Shown here: one piece after another, positions 6,359-14,441 of the stretch
Layout: the number at the start of each line of letters is the position of its first letter
Numbering within the stretch: the first letter of the stretch is position 1
Assembly: GCA_031257945.1 (NCBI GenBank)
Contig: JAIRNU010000104.1
Coordinates: 1-21,035, forward strand
Reading direction: 5' to 3'
Length of the DNA: 21,035 nt
Source of the DNA: Holosporales bacterium
GTDB lineage: Bacteria; Pseudomonadota; Alphaproteobacteria; BNTO01
The notes under the pieces: model-generated
Databases searched by the model: none
What the model was told of the DNA's origin: nothing
The model's input: the letters and a program-made list of their open reading frames with translations, nothing else
Program-made: the position numbers and the translations under genes

Positions 6359-9324
6359 TGCACTGTAGAATAAACATCAAAGCACCGCTTACACAGCGCC
6401 TCTTCCGATAAGTCCTCTACGACTTTCCAGCACCTTTGGCATTTCTTTCCGCGAGCATGTGTAACAACTGCGCCTACATCAGGCAATTCGTCAAGCGTTA
6501 CGGCCCCAGCATTAGGCTTTGCCACAATAATAGAAAAATGCGATACGATGGCGATTTCGCTCATATCAACGCCGTTAAGAAGCTTGGCATCCTTTTTCTC
6601 TACGAATAGTACCACACTTGCTTGTAGGCTTGCGGAAATCGTCTTAGCCACCCTCTCCTGTTCTACCGCACTTGTTACTACTCTTCGGATCAAACGGACC
6701 CTCTCCCACTTTTCATTAAGCTCTTCATTCTTCCACTCGTTCCTTACTGGGAAAAATAGCTGTTCGTGCACGCTTTCGCTGCCTTTAGCGTCGCCTTTAT
6801 GAAATGTTAGCCAGGCTTCTTCCGCTGTAAAGCTTGTGACCGGGGCGAGCCACCGCACAATGTATTCGAATAAGATATTCATAACCGTCCGCGTCGCCCG
6901 TCGCTTCAAGGAATCTTTGGCATCGCAGTATAAAACATCCTTCCTAATATCGAAATAAAACGCAGAAAGGTCATTAATGCAAAAAACGTGCAAATCGCTG
7001 TAAAAATTAGAAAAATCAAATTTTTCTATGCGTTTTTTATGATTTTCGTTTAACTCGTTAACAAGGTGCAAAATGTACTTATCAAGCTCTGGCAACTCCT
7101 CGTATGCGACTTCCTCTGTTTTTTCGAAGTCATGCAATGCGCCTAAAAGGTACCTTAAAGTATTCCTAAAGCGCCGATAAACGTCCTCCTGGCGCTTCAT
7201 AATTTCTTCACCGATACGGACATCTTCCGAATTGTCAGTACTCACAATCCAAAGGCGGGTAACATCAGCACCATACTTTTTGATCAAATCGTCGCAGGAA
7301 ATAACATTCCCAAGCGATTTAGACATTTTACGGCCTTCTTGGTCCAAAATAAACCCGTGCGACATTACGTTCTTATATGGGGCCTTGCCGTTTATTGCCA
7401 TAGATTCAATTAGGGACGATTGGAACCACCCTCTATGCTGGTCATTCCCTTCCAAATACAAATCCGCCGGCCAGTCAAGCTCCTCTCTTTGCCGTAAGAC
7501 GAATTGGTTAGTACAAGCGCTGTCGAACCACACATCGAGCGTATCAAACACCTTTTCGTACTCTGGGGCCCTTTCCTGTCCAATAAAAAATGCAACATCA
7601 TACTTGTACCAGGCCTCAATCCCCTCCTTTTTGATGGTCTCTACTATCTTGCTATTTACAGCTTCGTCCCTCAGCGGCTCTTTGCTTTCTTTGTGCACAA
7701 ATAGGGCGATAGGAACTCCCCAAACGCGCTGCCGAGAAAGGCACCAATCTGGCCGAGACTCCACCATCCCACGAATCCTATTAATGCTTTGCTTTGGGTA
7801 CCACTTTACATTCTCCAGCTCGGCTAGCGTGGCATCACGAATCTTTCCAAAATCGAAAAACCACTGCGACGTAAGGCGGTATATCAACGGCGATTTAGAA
7901 CGCCACGAATGCGGGTAACTGTGCGAAATTTTATCCGCGGCAGCAAGGCACTCAACCTCGCGCAAAACGTCTATGACGTCGTCGGCCACCTTAAATATGT
8001 GCTTCCTCGCAAAAAGCGGCAAATTGCTAGCGTAGCGCCCATCGCCTTCAACTACATCGGGAATAAAACCCTTCCAAACCAGGAAGTCCTCAAGCCCGTG
8101 ACCTGGGGCGGTATGCACCAAACCTGTACCAGCATCTACCGTAACATGACTTCCAAAAATCAGCGGGACATCAAAATCGTAGTTAAGCGCGGATTGCCTG
8201 TCGCCCTCGGTAAGCCTTGCGCTCTTGGAGAAAGGATGCCGACAAACCGTCCCATTTAAATCCTTACCCATCATATCTTTTACGACCGTAAAGTTCACTA
8301 TACGGGCTTTTTTGCAGAAATCCTCGCATAAATCCTTGGCAATCAGTAATTTCTTGCCAAGGATAGCACTTGATGACTCTCCGTGCGCAACATCCACTTT
8401 TTCTACCAGAATCAAACAGTACGTTGCGTCCTCATGAAAGCAAATTGCACGGTTCGCTGGCAGTGTCCACGGCGTGGTAGTCCAAATAACAGCATACCCC
8501 CCAATCAGCGTCTCAATATTACTTGATTTGATAGGAAACATTACGTAAACAGCATCGCTAGTATGGTCTTGGTATTCTACTTCTGCCTCCGCTAAAGCTG
8601 TTTGCTCAACAACGGACCATATTACTGGCTTTTTTCCACGGTAAATATATCCAAGCATAAAAAGCTTTAAACACTGGGCGACAATGTCTCCTTCACTTTG
8701 ATAATACATTGTACTGTAAAAATCGTCCCAATCCGCGCAGATACCAAATCGCATAAGCCCTTCACGCTGCAATTGTATCCATTTATTAGCAAAATCGCGG
8801 CACAGCCCGATAAAATCAATAACGGGAACATTATCCTTGTTTTTACCACTTTTTCGCAATTCCTCCTCTATCTTCCACTCGATAGGCAGGCCGTGACAAT
8901 CCCACCCAGGAACAAGCGGCGCGTCAAAGCCACTCATCTGTTTGGTTTTGTTGACTACATCCTTCAGGCATTCCGTTAGGGCATGCCCAGTATGTATCGC
9001 GCCATTTGCATACGGCGGGCCATAGTGCAGCACGAACTTTTTTCTTCCTTTCGATTGGGCCCGCAATCTTTTGTAAATGTTAATACTTGCCCAAAAATCC
9101 AAAATCTCCGGTTCTTTTTTCTGTAAATTTGCTTTCATTGGAAAGTCCGTTTTGGGCAGTAGCACGGAATTTCTTACGCGCTCCTCGTCTGCCTTCTTCT
9201 GCGGTTCCCCTGACGCCGCGCCAGTAGCGTGCTGCTTGCTCAAATCTGTGGACTGTGCAAAAAACTCTACTTTTACGGGCCTTGGCGTCCGCCTTCCAGA
9301 ACCACGTTGATTATTCTTTTTCAT
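6355..9324 (-). CDS. ileS: Isoleucyl-tRNA synthetase
   Basis: Charges tRNA-Ile in the cytoplasm. The 989-residue protein has the class I signature GPPYANGAIHTGH (HIGH box as HTGH, 111-114), GWDCHGLPIEWK (140-151), an editing domain with TTPWTLPANRA (283-293) and GTGLVHTAPGHG (399-410), NDQHRGWFQSSL (627-638), and KMSKS (666-670). A C-terminal zinc finger has Cys pairs QRCW and CKRCF. Bacterial IleS normally begins close to the LPKTDFPM segment; here it is preceded by about 55 residues of basic, polar, probably disordered sequence. The ATG at 9324 has GGAG five bases upstream, and the only later in-frame GTG has a poorly placed Shine-Dalgarno, so the extension appears genuine. It is 36 bp after fabG. 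Confidence 0.97.
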   Translation of the reverse strand: MKKNNQRGSGRRTPRPVKVEFFAQSTDLSKQHATGAASGEPQKKADEERVRNSVLLPKTDFPMKANLQKKEPEILDFWASINIYKRLRAQSKGRKKFVLHYGPPYANGAIHTGHALTECLKDVVNKTKQMSGFDAPLVPGWDCHGLPIEWKIEEELRKSGKNKDNVPVIDFIGLCRDFANKWIQLQREGLMRFGICADWDDFYSTMYYQSEGDIVAQCLKLFMLGYIYRGKKPVIWSVVEQTALAEAEVEYQDHTSDAVYVMFPIKSSNIETLIGGYAVIWTTTPWTLPANRAICFHEDATYCLILVEKVDVAHGESSSAILGKKLLIAKDLCEDFCKKARIVNFTVVKDMMGKDLNGTVCRHPFSKSARLTEGDRQSALNYDFDVPLIFGSHVTVDAGTGLVHTAPGHGLEDFLVWKGFIPDVVEGDGRYASNLPLFARKHIFKVADDVIDVLREVECLAAADKISHSYPHSWRSKSPLIYRLTSQWFFDFGKIRDATLAELENVKWYPKQSINRIRGMVESRPDWCLSRQRVWGVPIALFVHKESKEPLRDEAVNSKIVETIKKEGIEAWYKYDVAFFIGQERAPEYEKVFDTLDVWFDSACTNQFVLRQREELDWPADLYLEGNDQHRGWFQSSLIESMAINGKAPYKNVMSHGFILDQEGRKMSKSLGNVISCDDLIKKYGADVTRLWIVSTDNSEDVRIGEEIMKRQEDVYRRFRNTLRYLLGALHDFEKTEEVAYEELPELDKYILHLVNELNENHKKRIEKFDFSNFYSDLHVFCINDLSAFYFDIRKDVLYCDAKDSLKRRATRTVMNILFEYIVRWLAPVTSFTAEEAWLTFHKGDAKGSESVHEQLFFPVRNEWKNEELNEKWERVRLIRRVVTSAVEQERVAKTISASLQASVVLFVEKKDAKLLNGVDMSEIAIVSHFSIIVAKPNAGAVTLDELPDVGAVVTHARGKKCQRCWKVVEDLSEEALCKRCFDVYSTVQ

Positions 9325-9360
9325 AACAACTCCATTTGTATTTTGTTTTACACTCTCAGG

Positions 9361-10107
9361 CTATAACAAATATAACCCCCCATTTACATGTATAGTCGAC
9401 CCAGTAATATATGAAGAAGCCTCGGACGCCAGGAATCCGACAACTTCCGCAACTTCATCCGGCGTCCCCATTCGCTTCATCGGCGTAATAGCCAGCAGCC
9501 GCTCCTTCACTTTTTCCGGCAAGTTCTTAGTCATTGCAGAATCGATAAACCCTGGCGCCACGCAATTTACCGTGACGTTGCGCGCTGCTACCTCTTGCGC
9601 TAGGGCCTTGGACATCCCGACCAGCCCGGCCTTTGTCGCGCAGTAATTCGCCTGCCCCATGTTTCCCATATACGCAACAACAGATGCCATATTAATAATC
9701 CGCCCTTTACGTTGTGCGATCATCGCGATGGAGGCGGCACGGCAAAGCCTAAAACATGCATCCAAATTAACCCTTAGAACGGACTCCCAGTCGCTATCAG
9801 ACATCCTTAGTATCAGGTTGTCCTTTGTGATACCGGCATTGTTCACGAGAACATCAACCCCCCCTAGCGCCTGCTCTGCGCTTTGAAAAAGCTGCTCTGC
9901 CGCTCCTGATTGCATAAGATTACTTTCTAGCGGGAACAACTCACATCCCTGCAACGCATACTCCTTAACCATTTCCTGCAAAATATCCCACTCTATCCCA
10001 GAAATTGCGATCTTTGTGAAGCCATTACGCACAAAAACTTTCGTAATCGCTTTCCCTATATCGCCAGTAGCCCCAGTAATAAGGGCCGTCGTAAATTTTT
10101 CAGACAT
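9361..10107 (-). CDS. fabG: 3-oxoacyl-[acyl-carrier-protein] reductase FabG
   Basis: NADPH-dependent reduction of 3-oxoacyl-ACP in the type II fatty acid cycle. This short-chain dehydrogenase has 248 residues, the usual FabG length. It shows the cofactor motif TGATGDIG (11-18), NNAG (89-92), and the catalytic set N114, S142, Y155 and K159 (YCATK), with the typical ending ITGSTIHVNGG. The start is put at 10107 because GGAGGA lies four to five bases before it; an ATG six codons upstream (10125) overlaps this ribosome site and is unlikely. It sits 39 bp after mreB and 36 bp before ileS on the same strand. Other short-chain reductases share the fold, but similarity to FabG along the whole length makes the call firm. 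Confidence 0.93.
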   Translation of the reverse strand: MSEKFTTALITGATGDIGKAITKVFVRNGFTKIAISGIEWDILQEMVKEYALQGCELFPLESNLMQSGAAEQLFQSAEQALGGVDVLVNNAGITKDNLILRMSDSDWESVLRVNLDACFRLCRAASIAMIAQRKGRIINMASVVAYMGNMGQANYCATKAGLVGMSKALAQEVAARNVTVNCVAPGFIDSAMTKNLPEKVKERLLAITPMKRMGTPDEVAEVVGFLASEASSYITGSTIHVNGGLYLL

Positions 10108-10146
10108 TTTTCCTCCATCTCCCATTTACATATTAACACATATTCG

Positions 10147-11196
10147 TTAGTACATACTTGCCAAAACACCCTTGAACAAGTCAGACTCCTCTAAAACTCT
10201 TCCAGTCCCCAGAACTACGCAATGCAGTGCTTTATCGGAAACCGTTACAGGAACCCCTGTCGCTTGATTAATCACGCCGGCAAGGCCCGCCAGCAGCGCC
10301 CCGCCTCCGGTCATAACAATCCCTCTATCCACGATATCGGCAGAAAGCTCAGGAGCCGTATTTTCCAAAGCATTCTTAACGCCCTCAGCAATGGCCGCGA
10401 CTACTTCAAACAGGGATTCAGCTATTTGCGCCTGGCTAATCTCTATTTCCTGCGGGACGCCGTTCGCTAAGCTCCTCCCTTTGATAGACATCTTAATGTT
10501 GTAGCTATCCTTGTTTATACACGCCGCCCCTATGTTTTGTTTAATGCGCTCTGCTGTCGCCTCACCAATTAGCAAGTTGTGGGAACGGCGGATATAGTTG
10601 ATAATCGCCTCATCCATTTTGTCCCCGCCAACACGCACAGAAAAAGCGCAAACGATCCCGCCAAGAGAGAGCACTGCGACTTCGGTTGTTCCGCCGCCAA
10701 TATCTACTACCATGCACCCTGTCGGCTCTGTTACAGGAAGACCAGCACCAATCGCTGCGGCCATCGGCTCTTCGACAAGGAAAACCTCGCGTGCCCCGGC
10801 GCCCTCAGCGGACTCCTGTATAGCACGCCGTTCAACGGCCGTAGACCCAGAAGGAACGCAAATCACAATCCGCGGGGCTATAAACCCCCGGCGATTGTGG
10901 ACTTTACGGATAAAATGCTTAATCATCTCCTCTGCGACCTCGAAGTCCGCGATAACACCGTCGCGCATTGGGCGGATTGCTTGGATGTTGCCGGGAGTCC
11001 GGCCCAGCATTAGCTTTGCCTCTTCACCAACGGCTAAAACATGCCGTTTCCCGTGGAACATGCCAAGCGCAACAACGGATGGCTCGCTAAGGACAACTCC
11101 GCGGCCCTTCACGTACACAAGTGTGTTAGCCGTTCCGAGATCAATCGCAAGATCTGAAGATAACACTCCCCATAGCTTAGAAAAAACACCAGCCAT
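10147..11196 (-). CDS. mreB: Rod shape-determining protein MreB
   Basis: Actin-like ATPase that forms membrane-bound filaments and directs lateral cell-wall synthesis. The 349 residues match the family length. Visible motifs are phosphate-1 DLAIDLGTANTLVY (15-28), the EPSVVAL strand, VPSGSTAVERRA, VEEPMAAAIGAGLP, phosphate-2 VVDIGGGTTEVAV, and the adenosine motif MTGGGALLAGL. A strong GGGAGG lies just before the ATG. The gene follows infA after 67 bp and precedes fabG. In most bacteria mreC and mreD follow directly; here fabG, ileS, ntrYX and trkA lie in between. Confidence 0.97.
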   Translation of the reverse strand: MAGVFSKLWGVLSSDLAIDLGTANTLVYVKGRGVVLSEPSVVALGMFHGKRHVLAVGEEAKLMLGRTPGNIQAIRPMRDGVIADFEVAEEMIKHFIRKVHNRRGFIAPRIVICVPSGSTAVERRAIQESAEGAGAREVFLVEEPMAAAIGAGLPVTEPTGCMVVDIGGGTTEVAVLSLGGIVCAFSVRVGGDKMDEAIINYIRRSHNLLIGEATAERIKQNIGAACINKDSYNIKMSIKGRSLANGVPQEIEISQAQIAESLFEVVAAIAEGVKNALENTAPELSADIVDRGIVMTGGGALLAGLAGVINQATGVPVTVSDKALHCVVLGTGRVLEESDLFKGVLASMY

Positions 11197-11263
11197 ACAC
11201 CTCCCAGAACACCACTACCGACGAGTTACTACCAAAAATACACCTGATCAATATACAAAACAA

Positions 11264-11482
11264 TCACTTTTGTCTGAACGTAATGCGCCCCTTTGTAAGG
11301 TCATACGGGGTCATTTCCACGGTAACTTTATCCCCGACAAGGATCTTTATCCGATTTTTACGAACGCGGCCGGACGTATGCGCAAGAATGACACAGTCAT
11401 TTTCCAGCTTCACACGGAATGTAGCGTTGGGTAAAAGTTCGATAACAATGCCAGTAAACTCAATCAGGTCTTCTTTAGACAT
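11264..11482 (-). CDS. infA: Translation initiation factor IF-1
   Basis: IF-1 binds the A site of the 30S subunit during initiation. Counting from the ATG at 11482 the product has exactly 72 residues, the normal bacterial length, starting MSKEDLIEFTG and covering a single S1-type OB fold with VIELLPNATFRVKLEN, ILAHTSGRVRKNRIKI, GDKVTVEM and the ending RITFRQK. A longer version starting at 11521 would add 13 unrelated residues and has no better ribosome site. No clear Shine-Dalgarno precedes the chosen start. It appears to be the first gene of the minus-strand block that continues into mreB. Confidence 0.94.
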   Translation of the reverse strand: MSKEDLIEFTGIVIELLPNATFRVKLENDCVILAHTSGRVRKNRIKILVGDKVTVEMTPYDLTKGRITFRQK

Positions 11483-11529
11483 CAATGATATGTAAAAATG
11501 TAAACGACCGCCTGGAAACATTGTACTAC

Positions 11530-11558
11530 AAATTAATTCGCAAATCTACGCTTGTCCA
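11530..11558 (-). promoter_or_regulatory. Candidate promoter for infA-mreB block
   Basis: Read on the minus strand, TGGACA (11558-11553) is separated by 17 bases from TAATTT (11535-11530). The -35 box differs from consensus at one position, while the -10 box is weak. A second possible -10, TACAAT, lies at 11525-11520 without a good partner. Transcription from here would give a leader of about 40 bases before infA. This is only a string match. Confidence 0.3.
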
Positions 11559-11618
11559 GGTCACGAAAATATCAGCTCTTGTGCGGAATTTCTATTGCTT
11601 GATCTTGGGCAACTTAAA

Positions 11619-12854
11619 TCACGTTCTAGCCATGCTTTCCAAGCGATCCCCGCCATCTAGCGGTCCATACCCCAAAGCTTGGCGTTTTTCATTTATGGTA
11701 AGGAATGATGCCTCCTGCATCTTATCCCACGTATGATCGCGCTTAGCCGCCAGAGCTGGAATGTTATCTTTGTCGAAATCCAACCTAAGATTTGCGCCAA
11801 AATACGGTACTAACCACATATTTAACTCGGAAAGCAGGTGATTAAGCATTGGTAAAAGCGTATCTTCCCAAAAATTAATACGGGCTTCTTTGTAGTTGGA
11901 GAAAGTAGCATCCTCGGTCATCCCAATTAAAATTGGCGGAACCCCAAATGCCTGCGCGATTTCCTTTGCCGAAACGCTTTTGCCTTTATGGAAGTCCAGA
12001 TCTTTAGGGGATAGCCCCATTTCCTTCCACTCGCAGTCCCCCTCTAACACCGCAATTCGCCCGGCATTATCTACGCCTTCATATATAGAGCGCATAGATT
12101 CCCGCAATTCCTCCCGTTGCTCTGCAGTTAGCGCTACGCCATTCATCTGCGGCTTCACAAGCAGCGCTCCGGAAGGGCGCCCACCATTTTGCAATATAGA
12201 CAAATTGTGCTCACCGACGGCGTTATGCTGATCAATGGCACGCGATGCCGCTTCTACCGGACTCATGCCGTACCAATCATTCAACGGATGAAATGTTTTG
12301 ATATGAAGGATATCGCAGCACCCATAATACGGAGAAATAGGAAAAATCTGTTTATTTTTTCCGTTTTTGTACTCGAACCCGACTTTTTCATCCATATCAT
12401 TAACCAAAACATTCACTCGGTCCGACCGCAGGACGCAAAGCTGTTTTGGGACGTTGCTACCATCCATAACCGCCTCAATATACGCATTTCCAGAAAGCAA
12501 AAGTTGGCTATAAATCGATTCAAGAAAGGCCGCCCCACTGTATTGGGCATTCGGGGACCGAAGAAGCGCAAGTATTTGGTGAGAATCTACCTCATACTCC
12601 ACTCCATTTGTCTTTTCGTAAATTAACCACGTAATATTTGACAAACTTTTTGCGATCAAACTTATACACCTGAAAACGATGACATTTTGAGAATAGCCAA
12701 CTGTTGCAAGCGATTCGTAATTTTTGTGTGACCAAACTGGGCGCCCGGCGGTGTGGTATACCGGAATGGGGAGCCTGTTGCATTGAAATTTTTCGCCGTG
12801 GAAAAATCTCTCGAAATTATTTTTCAGTGAAGAAAATGTGAAATGTGTGTTCAT
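11619..12854 (-). CDS. HK97-family phage portal protein, gene-transfer-agent-like, orphan
   Basis: Portal proteins form the dodecameric ring through which DNA enters a phage or gene-transfer-agent head. The 411-residue product shows HK97-family features: the early VFRCISLIAKSLSNI helix (60-74), SPNAQYSG (100-107), LLSGNAYIE (119-127), LRSDRV, HPLNDWYGMSPV (189-200), NGGRPSGALL (223-232), KEIAQAFGVPPILIG and a C-terminal LTINEKRQALGYGPLDGGD segment, which recalls the portal of alphaproteobacterial gene transfer agents. The length is normal and there is no frameshift. AGGG sits four to five bases before the ATG. No terminase, protease, capsid or tail gene is adjacent: infA is downstream and an unrelated membrane-protein gene is divergent upstream. 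An intact isolated portal suggests a retained remnant or a scattered set. Confidence 0.88.
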   Translation of the reverse strand: MNTHFTFSSLKNNFERFFHGEKFQCNRLPIPVYHTAGRPVWSHKNYESLATVGYSQNVIVFRCISLIAKSLSNITWLIYEKTNGVEYEVDSHQILALLRSPNAQYSGAAFLESIYSQLLLSGNAYIEAVMDGSNVPKQLCVLRSDRVNVLVNDMDEKVGFEYKNGKNKQIFPISPYYGCCDILHIKTFHPLNDWYGMSPVEAASRAIDQHNAVGEHNLSILQNGGRPSGALLVKPQMNGVALTAEQREELRESMRSIYEGVDNAGRIAVLEGDCEWKEMGLSPKDLDFHKGKSVSAKEIAQAFGVPPILIGMTEDATFSNYKEARINFWEDTLLPMLNHLLSELNMWLVPYFGANLRLDFDKDNIPALAAKRDHTWDKMQEASFLTINEKRQALGYGPLDGGDRLESMART

Positions 12855-12893
12855 AAAACCCTATCGAACATAAAAGAATCCCTAACTATCTTA

Positions 12894-12923
12894 AGCATAA
12901 CTATCGAGCGCGATAAAAATCAA
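12894..12923 (-). promoter_or_regulatory. Candidate promoter for the portal gene
   Basis: On the minus strand TTGATT (12923-12918) and TATGCT (12899-12894) are spaced by 18 bases, about 40 bases before the portal start codon. Each box matches four of six consensus positions. The divergent plus-strand promoter candidate lies only about 35 bp away. Confidence 0.3.
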
Positions 12924-12957
12924 ATACGAAAATAGCCCATAAAAATGCGTATTTTTG

Positions 12958-12986
12958 TTGACTTTTAATTTTCATTTGACTACAAA
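12958..12986 (+). promoter_or_regulatory. Candidate promoter for the membrane protein gene at 13018
   Basis: TTGACT (12958-12963) and TACAAA (12981-12986) are separated by exactly 17 bases in a very AT-rich stretch, about 32 bases before the start codon. The -35 box matches five of six consensus positions and the -10 box four. A short inverted repeat, aaaaat/attttt around gcgt, lies just upstream. Confidence 0.45.
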
Positions 12987-13017
12987 CAGGCCATGCTGTT
13001 TTTTTAGGGAATATCGA

Positions 13018-13731
13018 ATGAGCTTTAAAAAACTATTTTTATTGGGAAGTGCGCTTTGTTTTAGCGCTTATTCTCATGGTTCTGGTTCATTGTTCAGCTT
13101 GGATGCTCTTGCTTGCAAACAAATAATCGGGGATGGTGGCAAGAACTTGGCTTATATCAGTTGCTATAGTGTGGTAGCAGCGGCTATTTTAACTGGGCTT
13201 GACTCCGCCCAACTTTTCAGTCCCCGAGGCGAATGTGTAACAAAAACAAACGCGATCGGCTATATACTTGGTACAAGCACTTATAACATAGTGCGATATG
13301 CTTTAGGAAATATTGACAATCAAATCCTTTATTCGTGTATAGGCGGAGGGATTGGAGCGATTGCAGGATGGGCCAAACCGTTCCTGCGAAAAGTATTCGA
13401 AGATCCAGACCTGCGTGCTTTCGCAGTTGCTTTGTGTCTTAACTCACTAGTTCAAATGAACATTTGTGCAACGATTTGCGCCACCATTCTAAGCCTGATC
13501 ATGTATTCTTATGCACCGTCACGGCTACCAGGGATTGTTTTCCCGGCGACATATTTTGTACTCAATTTTTTCTTGCAAGAAAAATTGGGACTTTGCGGTG
13601 TCACCGCTATTGCTGCAACCATTGGAGCGATTACATTTGGCATAGCAGTGGCACTTGATCAAAAGCGGAAAGTGGAGAGGATGTTGGTGGTGGATGATGA
13701 TGATTATAGGGATATAGTCAATCGCGTTTAA
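13018..13731 (+). CDS. Unrecognised multi-spanning membrane protein
   Basis: I do not recognise this protein. It has 237 residues. The N terminus MSFKKLFLLGSALCFSAYSHG looks like a signal peptide or first membrane segment. Further hydrophobic stretches lie at about 46-62, 104-120, 135-165, 170-186 and 192-214, so four to six membrane spans are likely. The C terminus is short and charged, with an acidic run VDDDDYRD (225-232). Eight cysteines fall in or near the hydrophobic parts. AGGGA lies seven bases before the ATG at 13018, preceded by a plausible promoter; an earlier TTG at 12955 would read through that promoter and is rejected. The gene stands alone, divergent from the portal gene and followed by transposase debris. 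Confidence 0.7.
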   Translation: MSFKKLFLLGSALCFSAYSHGSGSLFSLDALACKQIIGDGGKNLAYISCYSVVAAAILTGLDSAQLFSPRGECVTKTNAIGYILGTSTYNIVRYALGNIDNQILYSCIGGGIGAIAGWAKPFLRKVFEDPDLRAFAVALCLNSLVQMNICATICATILSLIMYSYAPSRLPGIVFPATYFVLNFFLQEKLGLCGVTAIAATIGAITFGIAVALDQKRKVERMLVVDDDDYRDIVNRV

Positions 13732-13746
13732 TTTGTGGTTTTCGCT

Positions 13747-13816
13747 CAAGTATAGACGCGCCTGCTTTAAATACAGTTCTCCCGTAAAAAAAGTACACGA
13801 ATTCGCACTATACTTG
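13747..13816. repeat. Inverted repeat beside the IS630 remnant
   Basis: caagtatag at 13747-13755 is the exact reverse complement of ctatacttg at 13808-13816, with 52 bases between. The right arm lies about 10 bp outside the stop codon of the IS630-type transposase remnant, where a terminal inverted repeat would be expected. The left arm could belong to a second decayed copy. Short length leaves chance possible. Confidence 0.35.
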
Positions 13817-13826
13817 GTTTGATAAA

Positions 13827-14095
13827 TTACGCCGCCGACTTTTGGGTAATTACCCCTAAATTATCGTTGACCCACGTTGTCAGCGTGTTACAAATCTCCG
13901 GCCATGTCTTTCCCGCAAAGTTCTGCAACGCGGCTCGAAAATCCGTTGGCGATTTGAAGAAGACATTGTTGCGAACGTATTTGTTCTGGAAATTCCACAC
14001 CCTCTCTATTGGATTTAAATTCGGGCTATACGTTGGAATAAAGTGCTGTTCTATGTTCAACTGTTCCGCCGCCGCCTTTACTTTCTCTGTACGAA
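13827..14095 (-). pseudogene. IS630-family transposase, C-terminal remnant
   Basis: The minus-strand frame reads EKVKAAEQLNIEQHFIPTYS followed by PNLNPIERVWNFQNKYVRNN and ends at a TAA at 13827. The TYSPNLNPIERVW block, which contains the last catalytic glutamate of the DDE triad, is diagnostic of IS630/Tc1-type transposases. Only about 90 C-terminal residues remain; the N-terminal DNA-binding region and the two catalytic aspartates are absent. Upstream, at about 14095-14110, similarity ends where an oppositely oriented remnant of another transposase begins. No start codon or ribosome site is evident, so the gene is dead. Confidence 0.8.
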
Positions 14096-14122
14096 AGCAA
14101 CCCCTTTTAGACCTTTTGCAAC

Positions 14123-14356
14123 AGGTCTATTGAAAATGTTTTGCATTGGAGATTAGACATTTGTTTCAACGAAGATAAAGCATGCATGCGGAATGATAAC
14201 GCTGCAGCAAATATGAATATTGCTCGAAAATGGGCATTAGCTATATTGAAGGAGGTGTCCCGTAAACCTGGGCAGTCAACGAAATCATTGATGCGAAAAA
14301 ATGCAATGTCTTTCAAACATTTGTCAAGCTGTTTGTCTCAAATTTTTCATGCGTAG
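14123..14356 (+). pseudogene. ISAs1-family transposase, C-terminal remnant
   Basis: The frame reads RSIENVLHWRLDICFNEDKA, then a segment with NAAANMNIARKWALAILK, and ends at a TAG at 14354. The HW-LD-F-ED pattern followed by the N-A-N-ARK/RHIALN-type helix is the C-terminal signature of ISAs1-type (DDE) transposases. About 77 residues remain of a protein usually several hundred long. The left break coincides with a perfect 6-bp inverted repeat, agacct (14109-14114) and aggtct (14123-14128), which may be a decayed element end. It abuts the IS630-type remnant tail to tail in opposite orientation. Confidence 0.75.
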
Positions 14357-14441
14357 GCCCTGCCCATGTTGAAGACATGACTTGACCACGCGCCTCGTTT
14401 TGTGACACATTACGTGGGTTTTGGCTGCGAATAAAGACAAT

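Noticed and set aside
7232..7918. Plus-strand open frame of 228 residues
   Set aside because: It is antisense to conserved ileS, whose motifs fully explain the region.
10598..11434. Plus-strand open frame of 278 residues
   Set aside because: It is antisense to mreB and infA and has the low-complexity composition of a shadow frame.
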